Origin: Haematobia irritans
Taxonomy: Eukaryota > Arthropoda > Insecta > Diptera > Muscidae
DNA length: 64,000 nt
Reading direction: 5' to 3'
Assembly: GCF_050003625.1 (NCBI RefSeq)
Contig: NC_134399.1
Span: 152,824,473 to 152,888,472 of the forward strand
The translations under genes and the position numbers were made by a program. Below are positions 43,401 to 57,237 of the stretch, piece by piece. The notes beneath the pieces were generated by a model. That model was not told the DNA's origin and searched no databases. It saw nothing but the letters and a program-made list of their open reading frames with translations. Each line of letters begins with the position of its first letter. Position 1 is the first letter of the stretch.

Positions 43401-45430
43401 GCTCATATCTCCTAAACTATGCGTCCTAGAGCGAAAAGGAGCTTAATTCATGACCACCCCCAAAAAAACGAAAATTCCATCCAAATCCTGAAAAAATTTA
43501 AATTTTTATATGAAAAACTTGTTTTGCTCATATCTCCTAAACTATGCGTCCTAGAGCGAAAAGGAGCTTAATTCATGACCACCCCCAAAAAATCGAAAAT
43601 TCCATCCAAATCCTGAAAAAAATTTAATTTTTGTATGAAAAACTTGTTTTGCTCATATCTCCTAAACTATGCGTCCTAGAGCGAAAAGGAGCTTAATTCA
43701 TGACCACCCCAAAAAAATCGAAAATTCCATCCAAATCCTGAAAAAATTGAAATTTTTATATGAAAAACTTGTTTTGCTCATATCTCCTAAACTATGCGTC
43801 CTTGAGCGAAAAGGAGCTTAATTCATGACCACAACCAAAAAATCGAAAATTCCATCCAAATCCTGAAAAAATTGAAATTTTTATATGAAAAACTTGTTTT
43901 GCTCATATCTCCTAAACTATGCGTCCTATAGCGAAAAGGAGCTTAATTCATGACCACCCCCAAAAAATCGAAAATTCCTTCAAAATCCTGAAGAAATTTA
44001 AATTTTTATATGAAAAATTTGTTTTGCTCATATCTCCTAAACTATGCGTCCTAGAGCGAAAAGGAGCTTAATTCATGACCACCCCCAAAAAATCGAAAAT
44101 TCCATCCAAATCCTGAAAAAATTGAAATTTTTATATGAAAAACTTGTTTTGCTCATATCTCCTAAACTATGCGTCCTAGAGCGAAAAGGAGCTTAATTCA
44201 TGACCGCCCCCAAAAAATCTAAAATTCCATCCAAATCCTGAAAAAATTGAAATTTTTATATGAAAAACTTGTTTTGCTCATATCTCCTAAACTATGCGTC
44301 CTAGAGCGAAAAGGAGCTTAATTCATGACCACCCCCAAAAAATCGGAAATTCCTTCGAAATCCTGAAAAAATTTAAATTTTTATATGAAAAACTTGTTTT
44401 GCTCGTATCTCCTAAACTATGCGTCCTAGAGCGAAAAGGAGCTTAATTCATGACCACCCCCAAAAAATCTAAAATTCCATCCAAATCCTGAAAAAATTTA
44501 AATTTTTATATGAAAAACTTGTTTTGCTAATATCTCCTAAACTATGCGTCCTAGAGCGAAAAGGAGCTTAATTCATGACCACCCCCAAAAAATCGAAAAT
44601 TCCATCCAAATCCTGAAAAAATTTTAATTTTTATATGAAAAACTTGTTTTGCTCATATCTCCTAAACTATGCGTCCTAGAGCGAAAAGGAGCTTAATTCA
44701 TGACCACCCCAAAAAAATCGAAAATTCCATCCAAATCCTGAAAAAATTGAAATTTTTATATGAAAAACTTGTTTTGCTCATATCTCCTAAACTATGCGTC
44801 CTAGAGCGAAAAGGAGCTTAATTCATGACCACCCCCAAAGAATCGAAAATTCCATCCAAATCCTGAAAAAATTGAAATTTTTGTATGAAAAACTTGTTTT
44901 GCTCACATCTCCTAAACTATGCGTCCTAGAGTGAAAAGGAGCTTAATTCATGACCACCCACAAAAAATCGAAAATTCCTTCGAAATCCTGAAAAAATTGA
45001 AATTTTTATATGAAAAACTTGTTTTGCTCATATCTCCTAAACTATGCGTCCTAGAGCGAAAAGGAGCTTAATTCATGACCACTCCCAAAAAATCGAAAAT
45101 TCCATTCAAATCCTGAAAAAATTGAAATTTTTATACGAAAAACTTGTTTTGCTCATATCTCCTAAACTATGCGTCCTAGAGCGAAAAGGAGCTTAATTCA
45201 TGACCACCCCCAAAAAATCGAAAATTCCATCCAAATCCTGAAAAAATTGAAACTATGCGTCCTAGAGCGAAAAGGAGCTTAATTCATGACCACCCCCAAA
45301 AAATCGAAAATTCCATCCAAATCCTGAAAAATTGAAATTTTTATATGAAAAACTTGTTTTGCTCATATCTCCTAAACTATGCGTCCTAGAGCGAAAAGGA
45401 GCTTAATTCATGACCACCCCCAAAAAAACG
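40461..45430 (+). repeat. Two related ~2.75-kb higher-order blocks
   Basis: Block A (from 40461) and block B (from 43209) share a chain of markers: the five-A unit, the AAATTGAAAATTCC unit, TTAATTTTTGTATG (about 40870 and 43620), GACCACAACC (41333 and 43832), CCTATAGCG (about 41427 and 43925), GCTCGTATCTCC (41906 and 44403), and the ACTCCC group (42334 and 45081). The offset is about 2,749 bp at both ends but 2,499 in the middle. Block B has lost two units near 43.8 kb relative to A and carries two extra near 44.8-45.0 kb. Confidence 0.8.
45246..45262 (+). repeat. Shortened satellite unit
   Basis: AAAAAATTGAAACTATGCGT joins the A-rich end of one unit to the ACTATGCG segment of the next, deleting about 45 bp. 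In block A the corresponding unit is intact, so the deletion is younger than the block duplication. Confidence 0.75.
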
Positions 45431-48400
45431 AAAATTCCATCCAAATCCTGAAAAAATTTAAATTTTTATATGAAAAACTTGTTTTGCTCATATCTCCTAA
45501 ACTATGCGTCCTAGAGCGAAAAGGAGCTTAATTCATGACCACCCCCAAAAAATCGAAAATTCCATCCAAATCCTGAAAAAATTGAAATTTTTATATGAAA
45601 AACTTGTTTTGCTCATATCTCCTAAACTATGCGTCCTAGAGCGAAAATGAGCTTAATTCATGACCACCCCCAAAAAATCGAAAATTCCATCCAAATCCTG
45701 AAAAAATTGAAATTTTTATATGAAAAACTTGTTTTGCTCATATCTCCTAAACTATGCGTCCTAGAGCGAAAAGGAGCTTAATTCATGACCACCCCCAAAA
45801 AATCGAAAATTCCTTCGAAATCCTGAAAAATTTGAATTTTTATACGAAAAACTTGTTTTGCTCATATCTCCTACACTATGCGTCCTAGAGCGAAAAGGAG
45901 CTTAATTCATGACCACCCGCAAAAAAACGAAAATTCCATCCAAATCCTGAAAAAATTTAAATTTTTATATGAAAAACTCGTTTTGCTCATATCTCCTAAT
46001 CTATGCGTCCTAGAGCGTAAAGGAGCTTAATTCATGACCACCCCCAAAAAATCGAAAATTCCTTCAAAATCCTGAAAAAATTGAAATTTTTATATGAAAA
46101 ACTTGTTTTGCTCATATCTCCTAAACTATGCGTCCTAGAGCGAAAAGGAGCTTAATTCATGACCACCCCCAAAAAATCGAAAATTCCTTCGAAATCCTGA
46201 AAAAATTGAAATTTTTATATGAAAAACTTGTTTTGCTCATATCTCCTGAACTATGCGTCCTAGAGCGAAAAGGAGCTTAATTCATGACCACCCCCAAAAA
46301 ATCGAAAATTCCATCCAAATCCTGAAAAAATTGAAATTTTTATACGAAAAACTTGTTTTGCTCATATCTCCTAAACTATGCGTCCTAGAGCGAAAAGGAG
46401 CTTAATTCATGACCACCCCCAAAAATCGAAAATTCCATCCAAATCCTGAAAAAATTGAAATTTTTATATGAAAAATTTGTTTTGCTCATATCTCCTAAAC
46501 TATGCGTCCTAGAGCGAAAAGGAGCTTAATTCATGACCACCCCCAAAAAATCGAAAATTCCTTCGAAATCCTGAAAAAATTTAAATTTTTATATGAAAAA
46601 CTTGTTTTGCTCATATCTCCTAAACTATGCGTCCTAGAGCGAAAAGGAGCTTAATTCATGACCACCCCCAAAAAATTGAAAATTCCTTCGAAATCCTGAA
46701 AAAATTGAAATTTTTATACGACAAACTTGTTTTGCTCATATCTCCTACACTATGCGTCCTAGAGCGAAAAGGAGCTTAATTCATGACCACCCGCAAAAAA
46801 ACGAAAATTCCATCCAAATCCTGAAAAAATTTAAATTTTTATATGAAAAACTTGTTTTGCTCATATCTCCTAAACTATGCGTCCTAGAGCGAAAAGGAGC
46901 TTAATTCATGACCACCCCCAAAAAATCGAAAATTCCATCCAAATCCTGAAAAAAATTTAATTTTTATACGAAAAACTTGTTTTGCTCATATATCCTAAAC
47001 TATGCGTCCTAGAGCGAAAAGGAGCTTAATTCATGACCACCCCAAAAAAATCGAAAATTCCATCCAAATCCTGAAAAAATTGAAATTTTTATATGAAAAA
47101 CTTGTTTTGCTCATATCTCCTAAACTATGCGTCCTAGAGCGAAAAGGAGCTTAATTCATGACCACAACCAAAAAATCGAAAATTCCATCCAAATCCTGAA
47201 AAAATTGAAATTTTTATATGAAAAACTTGTTTTGCTCATATCTCCTAAACTATGCGTCCTAGAGCGTAAAGGAGCTTAATTCATGACCACCCCCAAAAAA
47301 TCGAAAATTCCTTCAAAATCCTGAAAAAATTGAAATTTTTATATGAAAAACTTGTTTTGCTCATATCTCCTAAACTATGCGTCCTAGAGCGAAAAGGAGC
47401 TTAATTCATGACCACCCCCAAAAAATCGAAAATTCCATCCAAATCCTGAAAAAATTGAAATTTTTATATGAAAAACTTGTTTTGCTCATATCTCCTAAAC
47501 TATGCGTCCTAGAGCGAAAAGGAGCTTAATTCATGACCACCCCCAAAAAATCGAAAATTCCTTCGAAATCCTGAAAAAATTGAAATTTTTATATGAAAAA
47601 CTTGTTTTGCTCATATCTCCTAAACTATGCGTCCTAGAGCGAAAAGGAGCTTAATTCATGACCACCCCCAAAAAATCGAAAATTCCATCCAAATCCTGAA
47701 AAAATTGAAATTTTTATACGAAAAACTTGTTTTGCTCATATCTCCTAAACTATGCGTCCTAGAGCGAAAAGGAGCTTAATTCATGACCACCCCCAAAAAT
47801 CGAAAATTCCATCCAAATCCTGAACAAATTGAAATTTTTATATGAAAAATTTGTTTTGCTCATATCTCCTAAACTATGCGTCCTAGAGCGAAAAGGAGCT
47901 TAATTCATGACCACCCCCAAAAAATCGAAAATTCCTTCGAAATCCTGAAAAAATTGAAATTTTTATATGAAAAACTTGTTTTGCTCATATCTCCTAAACT
48001 ATGCGTCCTAGAGCGAAAAGGAGCTTAATTCATGACCACCCCCAAAAAATCTAAAATTCCTTCAAAATCCTGAAAAAATTGAAATTTTTATATGAAAAAC
48101 TTGTTTTGCTCATATCTCCTAAACTATGCGTCCTAGAGCGAAAAGGAGCTTAATTCATGACCACCCCCAAAAAATCGAAAATTCCATCCAAATCCTGAAA
48201 AAATTGAAATTTTTATATGAAAAACTTGTTTTGCTCATATCTCCTAAACTATGCGTCCTAGAGCGAAAAGGAGCTTAATTCATGACCACCCCCAAAAAAT
48301 CGAAAATTCCATCCAAATCCTGAAAAAATTGAAATTTTTATATGAAAAACTTGTTTTGCTCATATCTCCTAAACTATGCGTCCTAGAGCGAAAAGGAGCT

Positions 48401-51400
48401 TAATTCATGACCACCCCCAAAAATCGAAAATTCCATCCAAATCCTGAAGAAATTTAAATTTTTATATGAAAAATTTGTTTTGCTCATATCTCCTAAACTA
48501 TGCGTCCTAGAGCGAAAAGGAACTTATTTAATGACCACCCCCAAAAAATAGAAAATTCCTTCGAAATCCTGAAAAAATTGAAATTTTTATATGAAAAACT
48601 TGTTTTGCTTATATCTCCTAAACTATGCGTCCTAGAGCGAAAAGGAGCTTAATTCATGACCGCCCCCAAAAAATCTAAAATTCCATCCAAATCCTGAAAA
48701 AATTGAAATTTTTATATGAAAAACTTGTTTTGCTCATATCTCCTAAACTATGCGTCCTAGAGCGAAAAGGAGCTTAATTCATGACCACCCCCAAAAAATC
48801 GGAAATTCCTTCGAAATCCTGAAAAAATTTAAATTTTTATATGAAAAACTTGTTTTGCTCATATCTCCTAAACTATGCGTCCTAGAGCGAAAAGGAGCTT
48901 AATTCATGACCACCCCCAAAAAAATCTAAAATTCCATCCAAATCCTGAAAAAATTTAAATTTTTATATGAAAAACTTGTTTTGCTAATATCTCCTAAACT
49001 ATGCGTCCTAGAGCGAAAAGGAGCTTAATTCATGACCACCCCCAAAAAATCGAAAATTCCATCCAAATCCTGAAAAAATTTTAATTTTTATATGAAAAAC
49101 TTGTTTTGCTCATATCTCCTAAACTATGCGTCCTAGAGCGAAAAGGAGCTTAATTCATGACCACCCCAAAAAAATCGAAAATTCCATCCAAATCCTGAAA
49201 AAATTGAAATTTTTATATGAAAAACTTGTTTTGCTCATATCTCCTAAACTATGCGTCCTAGAGCGAAAAGGAGCTTAATTCATGACCACCCCCAAAAAAT
49301 CGAAAATTCCTTCGAAATCCTCAAAAAATTGAAATTTTTATATGAAAAACTTGTTTTGCTCATATCTCCTGAACTATGCGTCCTAGAGCGAAAAGGAGCT
49401 TAATTCATGACCACCCCCAAAAAATCGAAAATTCCATCCAAATCCTGAAAAAATTGAAATTTTTATACGAAAAACTTGTTTTGCTCATATCTCCTAAACT
49501 ATGCGTCCTAGAGCGAAAAGGAGCTTAATTCATGACCACCCCCAAAAATCGAAAATTCCATCCAAATCCTGAAAAAATTGAAATTTTTATATGAAAAATT
49601 TGTTTTGTTCATATCTCCTAAACTATGCGTCCTAGAGCGAAAAGGAGCTTAATTCATGACCACCCCCAAAAAATCGAAAATTCCTTCGAAATCCTGAAAA
49701 AATTTAAATTTTTATATGAAAAACTTGTTTTGCTCATATCTCCTAAACTATGCGTCCTAGAGCGAAAAGGAGCTTAATTCATGACCACCCCCAAAAAATT
49801 GAAAATTCCTTCGATATCCTGAAAAAATTGAAATTTTTATACGAAAAACTTGTTTTGCTCATATCTCCTACACTATGCGTCCTAGAGCGAAAAGGAGCTT
49901 AATTCATGACCACCCGCAAAAAACGAAAATTCCATCCAAATCCTGAAAAAATTTAAATTTTTATATGAAAAACTTGTTTTGCTCATATCTCCTAAACTAT
50001 GCGTCCTAGAGCGAAAAGGAGCTTAATTCATGACCACCCCCAAAAAATCTAAAATTCCATCCAAATCCTGAAAAAATTTAAATTTTTATATGAAAAACTT
50101 GTTTTGCTCATATCTCCTAAACTATGCGTCCTAGAGCGAAAAGGAGCTTAATTCATGACCACAACCAAAAAATCGAAAATTCCATCCAAATCCTGAAAAA
50201 ATTGAAATTTTTATATGAAAAACTTGTTTTGCTCATATCTCCTAAACTATGCGTCCTAGAGCGAAAAGGAGCTTAATTCATGACCACCCCCAAAAAATCG
50301 AAAATTCCTTCAAAATCCTGAAAAAATTGAAATTTTTATATGAAAAACTTGTTTTGCTCATATCTCCTAAACTATGCGTCCTAGAGCGAAAAGGAGCTTA
50401 ATTCATGACCACCCCCAAAAAATCGAAAATTCCATCCAAATCCTGAACAAAATTGAAATTTTTATATGAAAAACTTGTTTTGCTCATATCTCCTAAACTA
50501 TGCGTCCTAGAGCGAAAAGGAGCTTAATTCATGACCACCCCCAAAAAATCGAAAATTCCTTCGAAATCCTGAAAAAATTGAAATTTTTATATGAAAAACT
50601 TGTTTTGCTCATATCTCCTAAACTATGCGTCCTAGAGCGAAAAGGAGCTTAATTCATGACCACCCCCAAAAAATCGAAAATTCCATCCAAATCCTGAAAA
50701 AATTGAAATTTTTATACGAAAAACTTGTTTTGCTCATATCTCCTAAACTATGCGTCCTAGAGCGAAAAGGAGCTTAATTCATGACCACCCCCAAAAATCG
50801 AAAATTCCATCCAAATCCTGAAAAAATTGAAATTTTTATATGAAAAATTTGTTTTGCTCATATCTCCTAAACTATGCGTCCTAGAGCGAAAAGGAGCTTA
50901 ATTCATGACCACCCCCAAAAAATCGAAAATTCCATCCAAATCCTGAAAAAATTTAAATTTTTATATGAAAAATTTGTTTTGCTCATATCTCCTAAACTAT
51001 GCGTCCTAGAGCGAAAAGGAGCTTAAATCATGACCACCCCCAAAAAATCGAAAATTCCATCCAAATCCTGAAAAAATTGAAATTTTTATATGAAAAATTT
51101 GTTTTGCTCATATCTCCTAAACTATGCGTCCTAGAGCGAAAAGGAGCTTAATTCATGACCACCCCCAAAAAATCGAAAATTCCTTCGAAATCCTGAAAAA
51201 ATTGAAATTTTTATATGAAAAACTTGTTTTGCTCATATCTCCTAAACTATGCGTCCTAGAGCGAAAAGGAGCTTAATTCATGACCACGCCCAAAAAATCG
51301 AAAATTCCATCCAAATCCTGAAAAAATTGAAATTTTTATATGAAAAACTTGTTTTGCTCATATCTCCTAAACTATGCGTCCAGAGCGAAAAGGAGCTTAA

Positions 51401-53100
51401 TTCATGACCACCCCCAAAAAATCTAAAATTCCATCCAAATCCTGAAAAAATTTAAATTTTTATATGAAAAACTTGTTTTGCTCATATCTCCTAAACTATG
51501 CGTCCTAGAGCGAAAAGGAGCTTAATTCATGACCACCCCAAAAAATCGGAAATTCCTTCGAAATCCTGGAAAAATTGAAATTTTTATATGAAAAACTTGT
51601 TTTGCTCATATCTCCTAAACTATGCGTCCTAGAGCGAAAAGGAGCTTAATTCATGACCACCCCCAAAAAATCTAAAATTCCATCCAAATCCTGAAAAAAT
51701 TTAAATTTTTATATGAAAAACTTGTTTTGCTAATATCTCCTAAGCTATGCGTCCTAGAGCGAAAAGGAGCTTAATTCATGACCACCCCCAAAAAATCGAA
51801 AATTCCATCCAAATCCTGAAAAAATTTTAATTTTTATATGAAAAACTTGTTTTGCTCATATCTCCTAAACTATGCGTCCTAGAGCGAAAAGGAGCTTAAT
51901 TCATGACCACCCCAAAAAAATCGAAAATTCCATCCAAATCCTGAAAAAATTGAAATTTTTATATGAAAAACTTGTTTTGCTCATATCTTCTAAACTATGC
52001 GTCCTAGAGCGAAAAGGAGCTTAATTCATGACCACAACCAAAAAATCGAAAATTCCATCCAAATCCTGAAAAAATTGAAATTTTTATATGAAAAACTTGT
52101 TTTGCTCATATCTCCTAAACTATGCGTCCTAGAGCGAAAAGGAGCTTAATTCATGACCACCCCCAAAAAATCGAAAATTCCATCCAAATCCTGAAAAAAT
52201 TTAAATTTTTATATGAAAAACTTGTTTTGCTCATATCTCCTAAACTATGCGTCCTAGAGCGAAAAGGAGCTTAATTCATGACCACCCCCAAAAAATCGAA
52301 AATTCCTTCCAAATCCTGAAAAAATTTAAATTTTTATATGAAAAATTTGTTTTGCTCATATCTCCTAAACTATGCGTCCTAGAGCGAAAAGGAGCTTAAT
52401 TCATGACCACCCCCAAAAAATCGAAAATTCCTTCGAAATCCTGAAAAAATTGAAATTTTTATATGAAAAAAATCGAAAATTCCATCCAAATCCTGAAAAA
52501 ATTGAAATTTTTATACGAAAAACTTGTTTTGCTCATATCTCCTAAACTATGCGTCCTAGAGCGAAAAGGAGCTTAATTCATGACCACCCCCAAAAAATCG
52601 ATAATTCCATCCAAATCCTGAAAAAATTTAAATTTTTATATGAAAAATTTGTTTTGCTCATATCTCCTAAACTATGCGTCCTAGAGCGAAAAGGAGCTTA
52701 ATTCATGACCACCCCCAAAAAATCGAAAATTCCTTCGAAATCCTGAAAAAATTGAAATTTTTATATGCAAAACTTGTTTTGCTCATATCTCCTAAACTAT
52801 ACGTCCTAGAGCTTAATTCATGACCACCCCCAAAAAATCGAAAATTCCATCCAAATCCTGAAAAAATTGAAATTTTTATATGAAAAACTTGTTTTGCTCA
52901 TATCTCCTAAACTATGCGTTCTAGAGCGAAAAGGAGCTTAATTCATGACCACCCCCAAAAAATCGAAAATTCCATCCAAATCCTGAAAAAATTGAAATTT
53001 TTATATGAAAAACTTGTTTTGCTCATATCTCCTAAACTATGCGTCCTAGAGCGAAAAGGAGCTTAATTCATGACCACCCCCAAAAAATCGAAAATTCCTT

Positions 53101-56100
53101 CCAAATCGTGAAAAAATTGAATTTTTTTTATGAAAAACTTGTTTTGCTCATATCTCCTAAACTATGCGTCCTAGAGCGAAAAGGAGCTTAATTCATGATC
53201 ACCCCCAAAAAATCGAAAATTCCATCCAAATCCTGAAAAAATTTAAATTTTTATATGAAAAATTTGTTTTGCTCATATCTCCTAAACTATGCGTCCTAGA
53301 GCGAAAAGGAGCTTAATTCATGACCACCCCCAAAAAATCGAAAATTCCTTCGAAATCCTGAAAAAATTGAAATTTTTATATGAAAAACTTGTTTTGCTCA
53401 TATCTCCTAAACTATGCGTCCTAGAGCGAAAAGGAGCTTAATTCATGACCACCCCCAAAAAATCGAAAATTCCATCCAAATCCTGAAAAAATTGAAATTT
53501 TTATACGAAAAACTTGTTTTGCTCATATCTCCTAAACTATGCGTCCTAGAGCGAAAAGGAGCTTAATTCATGACCACCCCCAAAAAATCGAAAATTCCAT
53601 CCAAATCCTGAAAAAATTTAAATTTTTATATGAAAAACTTGTTTTGCTCATATCTCCTAAACTATGCGTCCTAGAGCGAAAAGGAGCTTAATTCATGACC
53701 ACCCCCAAAAAATCGAAAATTCCATCCAAATCCTGAAAAAATTGAAATTTTTATATGAAAAACTTGTTTTGCTCATATCTCCTAAACTATGCGTCCTAGA
53801 GCGAAAAGGAGCTTAATTCATGACCACCCCCAAAAAATCGAAAATTCCTTCCAAATCCTGAAAAAATTTAAATTTTTATATGAAAAACTTGTTTTGCTCA
53901 TATATCCTAAACTATGCGTCCTAGAGCGAAAAGGAGCTTAATTCATGACCACCCCCAAAAAATCGAAAATTCCATCCAAATCCTGAAAAAATTGAAATTT
54001 TTATATGAAAATTTTGTTTTGCTCATATCTTCTAAACTATGCGTCCTAGAGCGAAAAGGAGCTTAATTCATGACCACCCCCAAAATATCGAAAATTCCTT
54101 CGAAATCCTGAAAAAATTGAAATTTTTATATGAAAAACTTGTTTTGCTCATATCTCCTAAACTATGCGTCCTAGAGCTTAATTCATGACCACCCCCAAAA
54201 AATCGAAAATCCCATCCAAATCCTGAAAAAATTGAAATTTTTATATGAAAAACTTGTTTTGCTCATATCTCCTAAACTATGCGTCCTAGAGCGAAAAGGA
54301 GCTTAATTCATGACCACCCCCAAAAAATGGAAAATTCCATCCAAATCCTGAAAAAATTGAAATTTTTATATGAAAAACTTGTTTTGCTCATATCTCCTAA
54401 ACTATGCGTCCTAGAGCGAAAAGGAGCTTAATTCATGACCACCCCCAAAAAATCGAAAATTCCTTCGAAATCCTGAAAAAATTGAAATTTTTATATGAAA
54501 AACTTGTTTTTCTCATATCTCCTAAACTATGCGTCCTAGAGCGAAAAGGAGCTTAATTCATGACCACCCCCAAAAAATCGAAAATTCCATCCAAATCCTG
54601 AAAAAATTGAAATTTTTATACGAAAAACTTGTTTTGCTCATATCTCCTAAACTATGCGTCCTAGAGCGAAAAGGAGCTTAATTCATGACCACCCCCAAAA
54701 AATCGAAAATTCCATCCAAATCCTGAAAAAATTTAAATTTTTATATGAAAAATTTGTTTTGCTCATATCTCCTAAACTATGCGTCCTAGAGCGAAAAGGA
54801 GCTTAAATCATGACCACCCCCAAAAAATCGAAAATTCCATCCAAATCCTGAAAAAATTGAAATTTTTATATGAAAAACTTGTTTTGCTCATATCTCCTAA
54901 ACTATGCGTCCAGAGCGAAAAGGAGCTTAATTCATGACCACCCCCAAAAAATCGAAAATTCCATCCAAATCCTGAAAAAATTGAAATTTTTATATGAAAA
55001 TTTTGTTTTGCTCATATCTCCTAAACTATGCGTCCTAGAGCGAAAAGGAGCTTAATTCATGACCACCCCCAAAAAATCGAAAATTCCTTCGAAATCCTGA
55101 AAAAATTGAAATTTTTATATGAAAAACTTGTTTTGCTCATATCTCCTAAACTATGCGTCCAGAGCGAAAAGGAGCTTAATTCATGACCACCCCCAAAAAA
55201 TCGAAAATTCCATCCAAATCCTGAAAAAATTGAAATTTTTATATGAAAATTTTGTTTTGCTCATATCTCCTAAACTATGCGTCCTAGAGCGAAAAGGAGC
55301 TTAATTCATGACCACCCCCAAAAAATCGAAAATTCCTTCGAAATCCTGAAAAAATTGAAATTTTTATATGAAAAACTTGTTTTGCTCATATCTCCTAAAC
55401 TATGCGTTCTAGAGCGAAAAGGAGCTTAATTCATGACCACCCCCAAAAAATCGAAAATTCCATCCAAATCCTGAAAAAATTGAAATTTTTATATGAAAAA
55501 CTTGTTTTGCTCATATCTCCTAAACTATGCGTCCTAGAGCGAAAAGGAGCTTAATTCATGACCACCCCCAAAAAATCGAAAATTCCATCCAAATCCTGAA
55601 AAAATTTAAATTTTTATATGAAAAACTTGTTTTGCTCATATCTCCTAAACTATGCGTCCTAGAGCGAAAAGGAGCTTAATTCATGACCACCCCCAAAAAA
55701 TCGAAAATTCCTTCCAAATCGTGAAAAAATTGAAATTTTTTTATGAAAAACTTGTTTTGCTCATATCTCCTAAACTATGCGTCCTAGAGCGAAAAGGAGC
55801 TTAATTCATGACCACCCCCAAAAAATCGAAAATTCCATCCAAATCCTGAAAAAATTTAAATTTTTATATGAAAAATTTGTTTTGCTCATATCTCCTAAAC
55901 TATGCGTCCTAGAGCGAAAAGGAGCTTAATTCATGACCACCCCCAAAAAATCGAAAATTCCTTCGAAATCCTGAAAAAATTGAAATTTTTATATGAAAAA
56001 CTTGTTTTGCTCATATCTCCTAAACTATGCGTCCTAGAGCGAAAAGGAGCTTAATTCATGACCACCCCCAAAAAATCGAAAATTCCATCCAAATCCTGAA

Positions 56101-56980
56101 AAAATTGAAATTTTTATACGAAAAACTTGTTTTGCTCATATCTCCTAAACTATGCGTCCTAGAGCGAAAAGGAGCTTAATTCATGACCACCCCCAAAAAA
56201 TCGAAAATTCCATCCAAATCCTGAAAAAATTGAAATTTTTATATGAAAAACTTGTTTTGCTCATATCTCCTAAACTATGCGTCCTAGAGCGAAAAGGAGC
56301 TTAATTCATGACCACCCCCAAAAAATCGAAAATTCCATCCAAATCCTGAAAAAATTGAAATTTTTATATGAAAAACTTGTTTTGCTCATATCTCCTAAAC
56401 TATGCGTCCTAGAGCGAAAAGGAGCTTAATTCATGACCACCCCCAAAAAATCGAAAATTCCTTCCAAAGCCTGAAAAAATTTAAATTTTTATATGAAAAA
56501 CTTGTTTTGCTCATATATCCTAAACTATGCGTCCTAGAGCGAAAAGGAGCTTAATTCATGACCACCCCCAAAAAATCGAAAATTCCATCCAAATCCTGAA
56601 AAAATTGAAATTTTTATATGAAAAATTTGTTTTGCTCATATCTTCTAAACTATGCGTCCTAGAGCGAAAAGGAGCTTAATTCATGACCACCCCCAAAATA
56701 TCGAAAATTCCTTCGAAATCCTGAAAAAATTGAAATTTTTATATGAAAAACTTGTTTTGCTCATATCTCCTAAACTATGCGTCCTAGAGCTTAATTCATG
56801 ACCACCCCCAAAAAATCGAAAATCCCATCCAAATCCTGAAAAAATTGAAATTTTTATATGAAAAACTTGTTTTGCTCATATCTCCTAAACTATGCGTCCT
56901 AGAGCGAAAAGGAGCTTAATTCATGACCACCCCCAAAAAATGGAAAATTCCATCCAAATCCTGAAAAAATTAAATTTTTT
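53101..56980 (+). repeat. 2,613-bp offset repeat (about 21 units)
   Basis: Markers at 53101 (CCAAATCGTG), 53901 (TATATCCTAAAC), 54031 (TCTAAAC), 54085 (AAAATATCG), 54171 (10-bp deleted unit), 54207 (AAAATCCCATCC) and 54327 (ATGGAAAATT) recur at 55714, 56514, 56644, about 56695, 56784, 56820 and 56940. The step is 2,613 bp throughout. Colinearity fails after about 54.37/56.98 kb, and upstream the copies differ by one whole unit. Confidence 0.85.
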
Positions 56981-57237
56981 ATATGAAAAACTTGTTTTGC
57001 TCATATCTCCTAAACTATGCGTCCTAGAGCGAAAAGGAGCTTAATTCATGACCACCCCCAAAAAATCGAAAATTCCATCCAAATCCTGAAAAAATTGAAA
57101 TTTTTATATGAAAAACTTGTTTTGCTCATATCTCCTAAACTATGCGTCCTAGAGCGAAAAGGAGCTTAATTCATGACCACCCCCAAAAAATCGAAAATTC
57201 CATCCAAATCCTGAAAAAATTTAAATTTTTATATGAA
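54652..57237 (+). repeat. Segment duplicated at 61415-64000 (offset 6,763 bp)
   Basis: Fourteen private markers were checked and all recur exactly 6,763 bp downstream with no net indel. They include TTAAATCATG at 54804, GTCCAGAGCG at 54911 and 55160, GAAAATTTTG near 54998, GCGTTC at 55407, CCAAATCGTG, CCAAAGCCTG, AAAATATCG, ATGGAAAA at 56940 and TTAAATTTTTTATATG at 56968. The match may continue past the window end. Confidence 0.9.
54860..55310 (+). repeat. Tandem 249-bp dimer carrying a 2-bp deletion
   Basis: Two adjacent two-unit groups (marker GTCCAGAGCG in place of GTCCTAGAGCG, at 54911 and 55160, followed by GAAAATTTTG) are repeats at a 249-bp step. The pair was then copied whole to 61674 and 61923. 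It gives rise to the four identical 61-codon open frames in this part of the window, which are not genes. Confidence 0.85.

Larger units (their letters stand above)
29641..50800 (+). repeat. Higher-order repeat zone marked by the CCCCCAAAAATCG (five-A) unit
   Basis: A recurring three-unit group (a CCTTCG unit, then a TATACG unit, then a unit with five instead of six A after CCCCC and AATTTG downstream) occurs with the five-A unit at 29641, 30765, 32014, 33889, 35502, 40461, 43209, 46416, 47790, 49539 and 50788. Successive steps such as 1124, 1249, 1875, 2748, 1374, 1749 and 1249 bp equal 9, 10, 15, 22, 11, 14 and 10 units of 124.9 bp. A second linked marker, GACCACAACC, lies at 33387, 41333, 43832, 47161 and 50160. 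Confidence 0.8.
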
